A DNA stretch of 64,000 nt from Begonia masoniana (lineage: Eukaryota; Streptophyta; Magnoliopsida; Cucurbitales; Begoniaceae), in the NCBI GenBank assembly GCA_022432975.1, contig CM039511.1:22656557-22720556 (forward strand). Direction: 5' to 3'. Below, in pieces: positions 46,869 through 60,348 of the stretch. Numbering within the stretch: position 1 is the stretch's first letter; each line of letters starts with the position of its first letter. The notes below the pieces were generated by a model. It was given only the letters and a program-made list of their open reading frames with translations. It was not told the origin of the DNA and did no database searches. Both the position numbers and the translations under genes were made by a program.

Positions 46869-49366
46869 TGTGAAGACCCCAACCCGGTCAGGGCTGTCAC
46901 GGCCTAACCATAACTTACTCCTAACTTAACCTCCTCAATTGGACGTACAAATTTTTTTTTTTTTTTTACCAAAACACTTTCCTTAACACCTCAAATAAAC
47001 TAAAAACTAAATAAACAAACTCAATAAAATAAAGGAGGCAAAATTGCCCGAAAGCCAGTCAAAGGAGGGGCGACTGATTGCCCTTCCTTACCGGCGATCA
47101 GTCGCTAGAGAAGGAAAAATGAGGGGCGATCGATCGCCCAATTTAGGGCGATCGTTCGCCCCAGACGATCGCCTAACGCCCAGCGCGCACGCGGCCAGCA
47201 TGCGACCGAGGCGATCGTTCGCCATGGGTGGCGAACGATCGCCACCCTCTCTGGAGTTGGCGACCAAAAACCAGAGGGGGTGGCGAACAATCGCCCCCCC
47301 GGGGCGATCATTCGCCAGGATACCCGGCCAGCGCGCGCACCCCGCCCGCGCGCCCAGCCAACGCGCACCAGCGCCTGGCCGCGCGCCCACCTGCGCACCT
47401 CCTCCTCCATTTCTACACTTAACCAATTCTTTCCCTTTTCTAACACCTCCTCTTCACATTTAACACTCCAAAAACATTCCCAACCACGTTAAATACACCA
47501 TACTTCAATCTCCCAAAAAACCCGACTCAAAACGTACCCGAATTCGTGTTAAAATTTCATGAAAATAAACCGCGTGGATCGCTCTAAATACCGAGCTAAT
47601 CCATACAACTTAAAATACCTAAAAATCATCAAATATCATTCCATCTATTCATAACACCAAAGTTAAACATAAATGCGGAAATTCCATAAAATATCATCAA
47701 AACAATAACGTTCCTCGAATCATTCTAAACGACTTTACTCCAAGCCTACATCCACTATACAATTACCAAAATATCGAACCTCTATATACGTCCTAAAATT
47801 ATCATCCAAAATCAATCCAAATCACACCTATTTACCACAAAATGCTCGGAGTATACCCACGGATCATCCAGACTAACCAAAACACGCCCCGCCGCCACGA
47901 GCTCAATCCACCGGCCATCTATACGTGATCATCAGAAGAGGTTCCTCACCTTCGTGCTCGTCACCTACATCATACGATAAACACATTAAGCCTAATGCTT
48001 AGTAAGGAGGTGTACTAAAACAGGAGAATACTTAATGCATGGTCTTTCAAAACATGTTCGTTTTTCGTTATTTACTTTACATAACATATACAAATATATC
48101 ATTAGGAATGAGTAGGCACAGACACCACCCGTCTACCCAGTAGACCAAACACTTGCCCTGAGTTGCCATTAACATATTATCGTGCCCTGAGTTGCCATTT
48201 ACGTGCCCCGTGCCCTACTCATCCTCCAACTTCATTTAACATCATTTACTTTACTTCGTTTACTTGAAAACGTGCATGCAAAACATTTCATTAAATCGTA
48301 AGGGAAAAACATGATGCGTGAAGAAAGAGACTCCGAACAATCATCTACCGTTCATGGCACACATAAACGAATCTCACTCATATACGAACCTAACTGAGTA
48401 CTAATAGGGAACATCTTAGACTACCCAGCTAGTTTAAGCCCCACAATCAGAAAACTCCATAAAACCTAACATCGATACGATGTAGGGCTTGAAGGGCCGG
48501 AAACCTAACACCCACTTACCTGGAGTCCTAGCTATGCCGAGCACCGTCCTTTGAGAGTTTGGGTCACCTAAGGCATTTCCGTAACATGTCATTAGTATCG
48601 ATTCTAAATTGTCAATTTCAAAACTAAACCAAAAACCCGAGCTAAGACAATTTTTCCTAAAACTCATATCACATCATTCGGGCATTTCGTCGAGCACAAT
48701 GCGCTCACCAATTACTTAACTCCATTAATGGTGTTTTACTAACTTCCAACCACCAAAACCTAACCATTAATATTCACCCACACCATTAATTCACTCTACC
48801 AACCTAAATAACAACCAAAACCTCATCAATGAGCTATAAAATTGCTATCCTATCGATTTCTCATCAATCTAGAAATTTTACACTAAATTCTAAATCAAAA
48901 ACCAACCCTAAAACATCAACTAAACTATGCCAAAGCGTAGAACGTACCTAGAGCATTGATTTGGAGAAGAAAACTCGAAGAGAAAATGCCAGAATCGAAA
49001 CGTGAGTGATTGGCGATGGATGAGAAGAGAAATCGCAAGGGAGGGGGAGGGAGATCAATTCACGTAGGGGGAGAGGCGAGAAATGAGGGAAAAGTAATTC
49101 TATTTAATTTTATAACCAATTTTGAACTCAAATTACCTAAATGTCCTTTCTATTAATTTCTTGCGTAAACTCATCAATTATCCTATCTGTTTGGTTTCTC
49201 CGAAAATTTCTTATTTCTCCGAATATTCCAACTTATTCCTAAGGTTCTAACAAAACTCTCCGTTTGCAAAACGGGCTTAATTTGCTAATTTACAAAAATA
49301 TCGCTAAGGGTGGAAACCCGAAAACCCAAAACTCAAATCCCGTAACCGAAGTTTCTGGGCGTTACA
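46869..49366 (-). repeat. 5' LTR of gypsy 2
   Basis: 2498 bp from TGTGAAGACCCC to GGGCGTTACA. Contains a GC-rich palindromic island (47085-47410, including a perfect 16-bp palindrome at 47124-47139), two units of a CCCTGAGTTGCCATT repeat (48153-48212), and intron-like sites. Confidence 0.87.
47965..48519 (-). promoter_or_regulatory. Putative LTR intron of gypsy 2
   Basis: On the minus strand CCAG precedes GTAAGTGGGT (48519) and GTATGATGTAG ends it (47965), followed by GTGACGAG. CCTTACTAAGCATTAGG lies with its branch-like A about 38 nt before the acceptor, the same spacing as in the LTR at 53803. Confidence 0.52.
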
Positions 49367-49666
49367 TGGCGAGCGTTCTGGTTTTTTTCCAGAACGCTAG
49401 TCGATCGATCGACTATTGATTTTTGGGCGTAATGCCCTTTTTACCCCATCTGTTTGCCTGTGCTGAATTTTATTTAGTCATGGCTTTCTTTAGATGGTTT
49501 TAAAACGATTTCAATGATCCTAGACGTCGACCAGAGGTTCTAGAAGTCAAAGTTATTTAAGGTTTGCAAAAATGAAAAAATTTTATGTGGACTATCCGAG
49601 GGTTTTAAGTTAAGATTACGTCACGGTTATGCCCGTGGCGGCCCTGATGGTATTGGGGTCGTCACA
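49367..49666 (+). repeat. 5' LTR end of a head-to-head gypsy element (gypsy 3)
   Basis: Ends GGGGTCGTCACA followed by PBS, like the gypsy 2 LTR read in the opposite direction. Holds a perfect hairpin (10-bp stem, T7 loop, 49372-49398) and a CGATCGATCG palindrome (49400-49413). Confidence 0.8.
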
Positions 49667-49670
49667 ACTA

Positions 49671-49683
49671 TGGTATCAGAGAG
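49671..49683 (+). other. Primer-binding site of gypsy 3
   Basis: TGGTATCAGAGAG, 4 nt after the LTR, same spacing as in gypsy 2. Confidence 0.82.
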
Positions 49684-49829
49684 ACGGAGTTTTAAAAGCG
49701 ATTCTGTGAACTGCTTGCCAAACACACCGCCGCCCAGGAACTCTCCATCGACTGTAAGTGTTTAAGTTTAACTATAATTCATAGATATTTATTTTGTGTG
49801 TGTTTCTTAATGTGTCTAGGGACAAGAAA

Positions 49830-50345
49830 ATGTCGAAAGCACCTAGACAACCCGAGGAAAATCCTATTAGTCAGCTTATCAACATAGTGCACCAACAATC
49901 AGAACAAATAGAGATTTTACTCAACCGAGATGGATATGATAATGGACAAGGTAGTATTTCGTGGAACCGGGGTAGTGAACAAACTAGTCAATTTCGACCT
50001 CGAATGTTCGATGGATGTGTTACGAATCCGATCCAAGCTGAGAGGTGGGTTCGAGCAATTGAAGGATTGTTTGATCTTATTAAGGTGAAGGAGGTAGACA
50101 AGGTTTCGTATGTCGTATGTCATTTTGTGGGAGATGCAAGACTTTGGTGGGACAATGTCAAGGTCATGGCTAACGTGGGAGAAATTTTGTGGGGATCATT
50201 CAAGGAATTGTTTTATGAGGAATATCTCTACAATGCTGCGTGGACAAACAAGATGTCGGAGTTTCCCCAACTTCGACAGATGGGTATGGTCACTGAGTAT
50301 GTTAGAGAATTCGAGGCATTAACCCGTTCCGTCAGCCATCTAGGG
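49830..50345 (+). pseudogene. gag fragment of gypsy 3
   Basis: Starts MSKAPRQPEENPISQLINIV, homologous to the gypsy 2 gag. Includes FVGDARLWWDNV, FKELFYEEY and TEYVREFEALTRS. Homology ends near 50345, where unrelated LTR sequence begins. No protease or RT follows. Confidence 0.84.
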
Positions 50346-50364
50346 AGAAAGGGAGCAATAACTT

Positions 50365-51230
50365 GGCCGAACAGAAAAACCAAAAACAGAATCGGTGTTC
50401 TTAGTGTACAAAACCAGTTTTCTAACAACTCACTCCAAATCTTCAATCTAACTACCCAAACAACCTAAACTATCATATCTAAGGATTAAATGATCAAAAG
50501 AGGAAGAAAACTAGCCAAGGGAATGAAATTTTCGGAATCCCCCTTTAGGGTTTTCCAAACCCTAACTAAATCCGACCAAAACACCCTAAAATCACCAAAA
50601 ACCAACACCTCAATGTAGTATCCACAAAACCCATGTAAAACATACCTTAAAACCATGAAAAAACTTGAAGAAATTGGGAGGAGAAACCCTTCACTGGCGC
50701 TGCACTTCGTGGAGAGGAAAAAGGGGAGGAAGAAACACTTTACTCTTTTTTTACACCTAAGCCATCCATTAAATAAACAATCACTTTTTCTTCTTTCTAT
50801 TTTCTTCCACCAAACTTCACCTTTTTATAAAATGGATACACACTTTTTGCTCCCTTTCTTCCAACATGACATACATCCTTTCCTTCCACTTTTCTTCTTC
50901 TTTTGACTTTTCAAACTTTACTCATTCCTTCTCTTTTTGATATTCACTTTTTCTTTCCAATGGTTAATTTTTCTTTTTGACTTTTCAACACCCCTTTCTC
51001 TTCCTTTCTTCATTCCAACGTGGGACTTCCCCCATCACTCACTCTTCTTTTCACTTTTTGTCATTAAATTAAATCATAACAATCACTATCCATTTCAAAC
51101 TTTAGGATTTTCTCACAATTTCCTATTCAATTTACACTTTCTAATAATTCAACTTGTTAGGATAGCATTAAAACCAACTTTAAACTCTAACTAGGCCTAC
51201 ATATGCCGTAGGAAATTTCTGGATGTTACA
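50365..51230 (-). repeat. LTR fragment related to the 17031 LTR
   Basis: Shares GGAAGAAAACTAGCCAAGG-like and ATGAAATTTTCGGAATCC blocks with 18960-19020 and ends GGATGTTACA. It corresponds to the start of that LTR in coding orientation. The pyrimidine-rich 50700-51100 stretch gives chance open frames only. Confidence 0.75.
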
Positions 51231-51608
51231 TTCGCAATGACCAGATTTAGAATATAGCAGAGATTTTGGCGAAGTGGAGCATCGCGTGTCGTCTGCCGAG
51301 CTTCGAGAGTCAGTCGAGCAGCTTGAGCTTCGCGTCGCATTCGTGTCTGTCGTGAAGAAGGAAGAAGCAGAATAGCAGATTGCCTTCATCTGCATTAGGA
51401 TTTAGGGCTTTTATTAAAATTTCGATTCGGTTCGGTTAATGTTGGTTTGGAATGATCCAAAACGAAAATCGAACCGATGTCACCGGTTCTTACAAAATAG
51501 AACCGAAGTTCAATTTTTTTTTACTCAAAATCAATCATAACTGGATCGATTTCACCGGTTGCAGTTCTAGTTTGGTTTTCGATTCTAGTTCGGTTTTGCA
51601 CACCCCTA
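51231..51608. mobile_element. hAT-type MITE fragment
   Basis: The right end, inverted, reads TAGGGGTGTGCAAAACCGAA, with the AACCGGTT-rich subterminal region usual for hAT elements. The left end is cut by the LTR ending at 51230. It lies inside a transposase relic. Confidence 0.6.
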
Positions 51609-51616
51609 GCTATAAT

Positions 51617-52122
51617 AGCTCCACCACCACTACTAGAAGTGACATGTGAAAAAGAACATGAACAATTAACATTAGAATATTTCTCTTCTTAAGAAGAATA
51701 TAAACTAACAATTTCATGTATTATTTGATCACTAGAAAGTAAAAAAAGTAAAAATTATATTAATCATGAGACACACTTTTCGTAATTTATATCTAAGATC
51801 CATTATGCATGCATAACAAAAAATAAGAGAAATGTCAAACCAATTATTTTTTAAATTTTATTTTCATTTTATTAAATATATCTCTAAATTCATCTATTTG
51901 TTAATATTGTGCAAAATTACCCGTTAAGTTTATAAAAATTAGGAGAACAAGATGAGAAGTGAAATAATAAATTCTCGAATATTCATTTGTAGCATCATAA
52001 AATGATTTAAAAAATCAATAAATGTATTAGCTCCATCACAACTAGATTTATCAAAACTAATATTTTGTGTTTTCTCATTAATAAATGCACAAATAACTCG
52101 CCAATATGGCCTAACATTTTCT
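51617..52122 (-). pseudogene. hAT transposase C-terminal relic
   Basis: Minus-strand residues in shifted frames include VRPYWRVICAFINEK, FYDATNEYSRIYYF, FRDIFNKMKIKFKKYW and CYACIMDLRYKLRKV (the LDPRYKL-like tract near 51779-51817), as in the RNase H-fold core of plant hAT transposases. Stops are frequent. The copia LTR at 52123 cuts its N-terminal side. Confidence 0.65.
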
Positions 52123-53543
52123 TGTTGACATAATTAGTGTTTAAGTCTAAATATGTTTTTGATGATGTGTTTATATGCTTGTAATATAATTTGATTATGT
52201 TTATTAATGGGAATAATGAATTATGCATTTGAGTTTAATCTATTGGAAATGCCCTTGGAAAGGGTATTTTAGTTATCTAATGCATGTGATTAAGTGTACA
52301 GGGCTGCATAGTTTTTTAACAGAGTTAAATGAAGAACTCCACCGCTCGCTAGACGACAAAGGCGGATGACTTCAAGAAGACATTCTACGCTCGCTAGACG
52401 ACAAAGGCGGATGACTTCAAGAAGACATCCTACGCTCGCTAGACGACAAGGGCGGAAGACTTTAAGAAGACATCCTACGCTCGCTAGACGACAAGGGCTG
52501 AAGACTTCAAGAAGACATCCTACGCTTGCTAGACGACAAGGGCGGAAGACTTCAAGAAGATATCCTACGCTCGCTAGACGACAAGGGTGGAAGACTTCAA
52601 GAAGACATCCTACGCTTGCTAGACGACAAGGGCGGAAGACTTCAAGAAGATATCCTACGCTCGCTGGACGACAAGGGCGGAAGACTTCAAGAAGACATCC
52701 TACGCTCACTAAACGACAAAGGTGGAAGAGGTCTAAAACTTCATCATCCGATAACGTTTAATGTTACATCATCCGACACCGGTTCAGCGTTTAAAGATTC
52801 ATCATCCTATGCCGGTTCAACATTTTGAAGTTGCATCCACCGATGGCGGTTCAAAACTAAAATAACATTGTCTTCCGCCAGAATTCAAAGTTAGCGCGAA
52901 GCTACAGTGACGTCGTTTTCAGCTTTAACTCCAGAACATTAATGGCGACGACGAACAGCAATTTTAGATGCAACGGATATCTGCTTAAGTACGGATGCTT
53001 CCCAACGGTAACTTTTCCATTTGAAGAAAGAAGCATTCAAGTCTGTGAAGCAAAAAATGAGACAGAGTATTTAAGCCGAGGTTAGAGCACGAAGGAACAA
53101 TTTTTTTTTTTTGCAAAAATTAGCTTTGAGCCCTAACGTGCAATTCATCATACTCTGTATTTTTCATCTACATCTCTCGATTCCCAAACTTGAGAATTTG
53201 TTTTGAGAGTTTGTAGTTTGTTGTGTTCATTCACTCAAATTTGTAAAACCTGAAAGGCAGTGGATTGACGCCCGTGAAGTTCAATCCAGAATTGTAAGGC
53301 TGTAGATCGACGCCCGTGAAGCTCGATCTGGAATTCTCGTTGAGGAGAGGTTAAGGATCTTCAAGGGGGAAACCTTGAAGCGTTGATGTAGGCAGGTTTT
53401 GGCCGAACCACGTAAAAACCCGTGTGTTGAATTTTCTCTCTATCTCTCTTTTACTTTACTGGTTGTTTGTTTGCTGTTAGCTTAAGAAATTTTAAAGGTC
53501 TAATTCACCCCCCCCCCCCCTCTTAGACAATCTCGATTCTAGA
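52123..53543 (+). repeat. 5' LTR of copia B
   Basis: From TGTTGACA to just before the PBS. The exact right end is uncertain (a C13 tract and CTCTTAGACA lie at 53507-53529). Contains a 45-bp tandem array and a CCGAT motif cluster (52740-52850). Confidence 0.72.
52345..52727. repeat. 45-bp tandem array, about 8.5 copies
   Basis: Each unit starts CTCGCTAGACGACAA and continues with GACTTCAAGAAGACAT. 45 is a multiple of three, so several frames on both strands stay open without being genes. Confidence 0.92.
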
Positions 53544-53545
53544 AT

Positions 53546-53556
53546 TGGTATCAGAG
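53546..53556 (+). other. Primer-binding site of copia B
   Basis: TGGTATCAGAG, complementary to initiator tRNA-Met, followed by AAAGG. Confidence 0.8.
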
Positions 53557-54359
53557 AAAGGTTTAACATTGTCTAAGTTGTGTTTAAACACTCTGTGAGA
53601 TATATTTACAATGGCATTCAACACTAACTCCACACACGTAGAAGGTCTAGCTATAAATAGACCTCCATTCTTTGATGGTAGTGATTATGTTTACTGGAAG
53701 ACAAGATTGAAAATATTCATTCAAGTCATGGACTATGAGAATTGGAGCATAATAGAGAATGGTCCTTTTAAGGCCATAAAAACTGTCGATGGGAAAAGTA
53801 TCTGTAACGACTCCAGTTGGAGTCGCCACGTAATTCATAACTTTCGTAGAACACTAACTCTAAATTACACTTTGTACACATTTTTTTTTTTAAAAAACCA
53901 TTAGCATATCTGACAGAACTCGACCTTCATGAACTCGACTTCCGTAAAGTTGTTAGCATACATCATCACAGAATAGAGCGACTAGATTCAGACATTAATC
54001 TATGACATAATCGGGCAGAAGGAAAAATGCCCACAGATCACACGACTTTATCGTTCTCGGGCTGCATGGGATTGCAGACAGCTACCGATAGAAAGCACAT
54101 CATCCGATCGTCACGTGCTCTACGCATGACTCGTTAGGCATTGCTCAGTAGAAGACATCTACCGATGGGCACGTGCCATACGTGTGATTCTTTAGACATC
54201 ACCCGGCAGAAGACTTATTCGCTTCTGCCGATTACTAAGCGACAAAGTTTTACTCACATCGACCGATAGCAAAACGACAAGACATTTTACTTACATCTAC
54301 CGATGAGAAACACACAACATCTACCGATAGACTTGTGCAATCCACGTGTTCATTTAAGA

Positions 54360-54500
54360 CCTCTTCCGATAGAGAACATCTATCGGTGGATGCAAGCCCA
54401 CACATCTTTCGATAGGGGGGTATCTATCGGTTGGTACAAACTCATACATTTTCCGATAGAGAACATCTATCGGTGGATGCAAATTCATACATCTTCCGAT
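54360..54500. repeat. CCGATAGA hairpin repeats
   Basis: TTCCGATAGA is followed after 5 nt by TCTATCGGTGG twice (54365-54393, 54451-54479), and a third related pair lies between. These can fold into short hairpins. Confidence 0.75.
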
Positions 54501-54864
54501 GGAGTACAGTTATCAGTCGCATAGATATGCACGGACTTCTAACTTCATTGACTAAACACTCTTATAAATGAAAATCAGAGACTCATCCAGAATACATGTA
54601 GCGGAAGACTTAACAACAGATCATTTAATAATCCTTATAATCATTCCCAGACTCAGTAGACAACCAGACAATTTCAAAACTCAATGTTATAAAAATAAAC
54701 TCATCCTGCTTAAATTACCATATTCTTAATCATAACAAAATCATAGAGCATTAACCAGAGGTCTCAATCGCCATCCAGCCACAGAATTGCACCCTGATCA
54801 CCTTCCAGCAACCAGACTTAGACATCTTCATTAGCTTTGGAATCCTCACCTGATATCTCGTCAC

Positions 54865-55475
54865 CTACATCATAAGGTTTAAACTATAAGCCTAATGCTT
54901 AGTAAGGAGTGCAATACTAACATGTATACGTGAATGCATAGTTACAAGAAAATCATGTTCATGTTCGTTTCATGCTCTTTTCTTGTTCTTATTCGTATTC
55001 TTGTTTATCACTTTCATCATATGGATTAAGGGAGGATTTGTGCCGTAAAGGGGGGATGACAGTGCAAGTGTACATAGTCCCTTTCGGGCCGTATTCATGG
55101 TCCTTCTCTTTGGACAGTGACATACGCCAAACCGCCCCCAACCCTCACTTAATCTGGCTGCATAAGTTTCATATTCGTTGTCATATCTTGTTCATGGGAA
55201 AACATGCTCATAAAACATTTTCATATGCTTGAGAAGTAAATCATGATGCATGACATGGGTGCTCTTGAATCATCAGACTATAGAAAGTATCATACCAGAA
55301 CAGTCGACTTCATAGACTCTACCAGAACGTCACATAACAACATTCTCAACATCCATAAATCATCAAAACACGAGAAATCTTACTAACACAGAACAAACTT
55401 CAGACAACTGAAACTAACTTAATGTCCTTGTGATGTAGGGCCCTATTGGCCGGAAGTCTTAATACATTCACTTAC
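54865..55475 (-). promoter_or_regulatory. Putative LTR intron in the 53803 LTR
   Basis: On the minus strand CCAG precedes GTAAGTGAAT (55475) and TTATGATGTAG ends it (54865), followed by GTGACGAG. CCTTACTAAGCATTAGG is present at the same distance as in the 46869 LTR. No array here. Confidence 0.52.
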
Positions 55476-57017
55476 CTGGTGTCCTTTGCAAATGGAAAAC
55501 TCCTTTCAAATCTTCTTCATCTGAATCATTTCACATTACCAAGTTAAAAATAAAATCCTAATAATGCTAACCAAAAATCATCCTAATGCTTATCCTACTT
55601 GTAGTTTCTATATTCATCAGCCGAGCACCTTGTGTGCGTGGATTAAATTTCTACAATCTAAATAACCAGATTCAACCCAGTAACTAATCGCATACAACTA
55701 TCTATATGTCCATAATCAACTCGTAATGCCTTTACTAAACGCGTATTAGAGATGGTCCTATTATTACTCTGCCATTAAAGAATCTGAAACCTCGGGTTCT
55801 AACCGGAAACAGAGCTCAAAGAGATAACCCGTAACTACATTCACTGAGTCTTACCTGGTAAGCTGAGTATCGGCGAGAACGAAGGAGAATCGACTGTTGA
55901 TGAAGAAGGCTACCTGCTGAGAGAGAGAGAGTTTTGGGAGGAGAGAAATCGCCGAGAGTAAATGTGTCGGCTACAGTGAGGTTTAATTGGGGTTTAAGGT
56001 TTCCACTTTCTACTTATACCAGATAAGTTCCTCCCTAATTACAATTCTGCCACTACAATAGAAATCCAATAAGCTTTGGCATATAATTATTAGATAAAAG
56101 GTCAAATAAAGAGGTGACCGCTAATTCCGTTAAGAAAATCACCTGACTGAGAATGTCTGGTGTTACAGTATCCCTAAGGACTCTACTGAATTATCTGAGT
56201 CCGATAAGAGAAATCTGAACCTAAATGCTAAGGTAATAAACACTCTGTACTGTGCTCTAAATAGAGATTAATTTAATAGAGTACAAGGGTGTGAGAGTGC
56301 TCAAGGTTTTCTATGGAAAAAGGAGAAACCATTAGTTCTATGTTTACTCGATTTACTAACATCACTAATGGCCTTAAAGCTCTTGGTAAGATTTACTCAG
56401 GTGAAGAACAGGTAAGGAAAATTCTGAGATGCCTACCGAGAGCATGGCAACCAAAGGTGACAGCCATACAAGAGGCTAAGGATCTCAAAGCTCTCAAACT
56501 TGAAGAGCTCATTGGCTCACTGATGACTCATGAGATAACCATGAGAGCCAATGACAAGGAAGATCTCAAAGAAAAGGAGATCAGCAAAAAGAAGGATATA
56601 GCACTTAAGGCTTCCTCGAGCAAACAAGATGACTCTGAGGAAGAAGAGGAAGATGAGGACATTGCCTTCATTACAAGGAGGTTCAGCAAATTTCTCCAGA
56701 GAAAAAGAATGCAAGGAAGAAGATTTCCTAAGGTCGAGAAACCACAAAAGGAGAAGGAAATCACATGCTTTGGGTGTGGAAAGCAAGGGAACATGAAGGC
56801 CGACTGTCCACAAGCTAAAAATCCCAAGAAGTTCAAGAAAAGAGCCATGAAGGCCACTTGGGATGACAGTGAAAGTGATACATCCTCAGAAGATGAGGAA
56901 ATAGCCAACCTTTGCTTCATGGCACATGAAAATGAGGTTAGTGTTTCCTATAGTGATAGTAAAACTGAGGATGGAGACTTAATTGATGCATTTAATGATT
57001 TAGTTAAATAGTTTGGC

Positions 57018-59259
<2,242 letters not shown>

Positions 59260-60348
59260 TGTAACACCCGGGATTTTTTTTAAGAGAAAATAAAATGACA
59301 GGTAATTGTTTAATAAATAATTGTTTTAAGTAATTTAAAAGAAAAGCAAATAAATTTGGTTAACCAAATTGGTTAATTAATTTAGGTTCGGGTATTTCCA
59401 ATGAAATTAAGCCGTAGGTTATAAATTAAGAACGAGATTTAAAGAAATCCGAATGGTCGAAAACACGAGAGGGCAAAACGGTAAATGTAATTTGTATTAA
59501 TGTTAATAGGAATTATAATTATAATTATTTTATTATTATTATTAATAAAATAAAACAACAGAATGGCATTCGCCATTCTGTTGTTCGAGCTCGGCGAGCC
59601 CGACGCCGAGAGGAACAGGGGAGTGACGAGGGAGAGGCGGCGACGATCGGCGGCCTCTTCACCGGCGATTTCTGGCGCTCTCCGACCGGACGATGGCGAC
59701 GTGCGGTTTTCGGCCAGTCTTCGCGCACAAACCGAACGGTAAGCCCTATTCTTGCCCTGTTTTCGGTTCTGTCGTGGCCGACGGTGACTAGCCCGATTTG
59801 GCTCCGATCACCAGCCGTTTTTGAGCGGTCTTGGCTTGAGATTTCCTAATATTAGCCGGCTTTAGTCGCCTGGCCGTGAGAAGCACAATTTGGACGAAAT
59901 ACAGTGAAGCCCGATTTGGGCATTTCGGCTTTTTGCTTGTAACCTCGGGATTTTTTGATTGTTTTAGTCAAATTGAAGGTGTGGGTGGTCGATTGGTGAG
60001 GAATTGGGTGGAATTTGATGGAAAATCGGAAAAGGTGAAATTTCCGGGTGAAGGGCAGTTCGGGTTTTCTGATTTTTGACCTAGATACGGTCGTTGGTTT
60101 TAAAATTCCTTTTGGCAGGTTAAAATAGGTTGTTAGAGGACTACGTGGCCGCTAGAATCGTTCGATTTTGATATCCGAACCCAAATTAGCGGCCTGTTCA
60201 GTTAGGTTTTAGTTGGATTAGACTAGAAATAGAGTTTGAAAGTTAATTGGTGAAAGTAAACTTGATTTAATGAAGTTTTGAATTATTGTCGTAGGTCGAG
60301 CTGTAGATGGACAGGTAACCGAGTAACCTCAGCGAGCTAGGACGCCAG

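Larger units (their letters stand above)
41985..49366 (-). mobile_element. Damaged Ty3/gypsy element (gypsy 2)
   Basis: Minus-strand element: 5' LTR at 46869-49366, PBS, gag, protease, RT, RNase H and the integrase start. The 3' part of integrase, the polypurine tract and most of the 3' LTR are deleted. A complete Cassandra lies inside RNase H. Related in sequence and plan to gypsy 1 but a separate family (gag starts MPRAPRQ). Confidence 0.87.
53803..56167 (-). repeat. Solo LTR in copia B gag, relative of the 28900 LTR
   Basis: 2365 bp from TGTAACGACTCC to CTGGTGTTACA, flanked by GTATC (53798-53802, 56168-56172). Shares blocks with 28900-33256 but has no 26-bp array. Contains CCGAT-type hairpins (54366-54500). 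Confidence 0.88.
53611..57011 (+). pseudogene. gag of copia B (split by a solo LTR)
   Basis: 53611-53802 encodes the N-terminal part (PPFFDGSDYVYWKTRLKIFI). It resumes at 56173 (PKDSTELSESDKRNLNLNAK). A TAA follows near 56270, and a deletion near 56305 removes residues before MEKGETIS. 56313-57011 has LRCLPRAWQPKVTAIQEAKD, an acidic stretch (EEEEEDED) and the knuckle CFGCGKQGNMKADC, where the usual His is Asn. Confidence 0.84.

Noticed and set aside
47044..47463. GC-rich Arg/Pro-rich open frames on both strands
   Set aside because: Base-composition effect of the GC island in the gypsy 2 LTR; no domain or start context.
50655..51194. Hydrophobic Phe/Leu-rich open frames resembling membrane proteins
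   Set aside because: Pyrimidine-rich LTR sequence; no conserved motif.
52290..52828. Overlapping open frames with a 15-residue repeat
   Set aside because: Explained by a 45-bp tandem array in a copia LTR; all frames stay open because 45 is a multiple of three.
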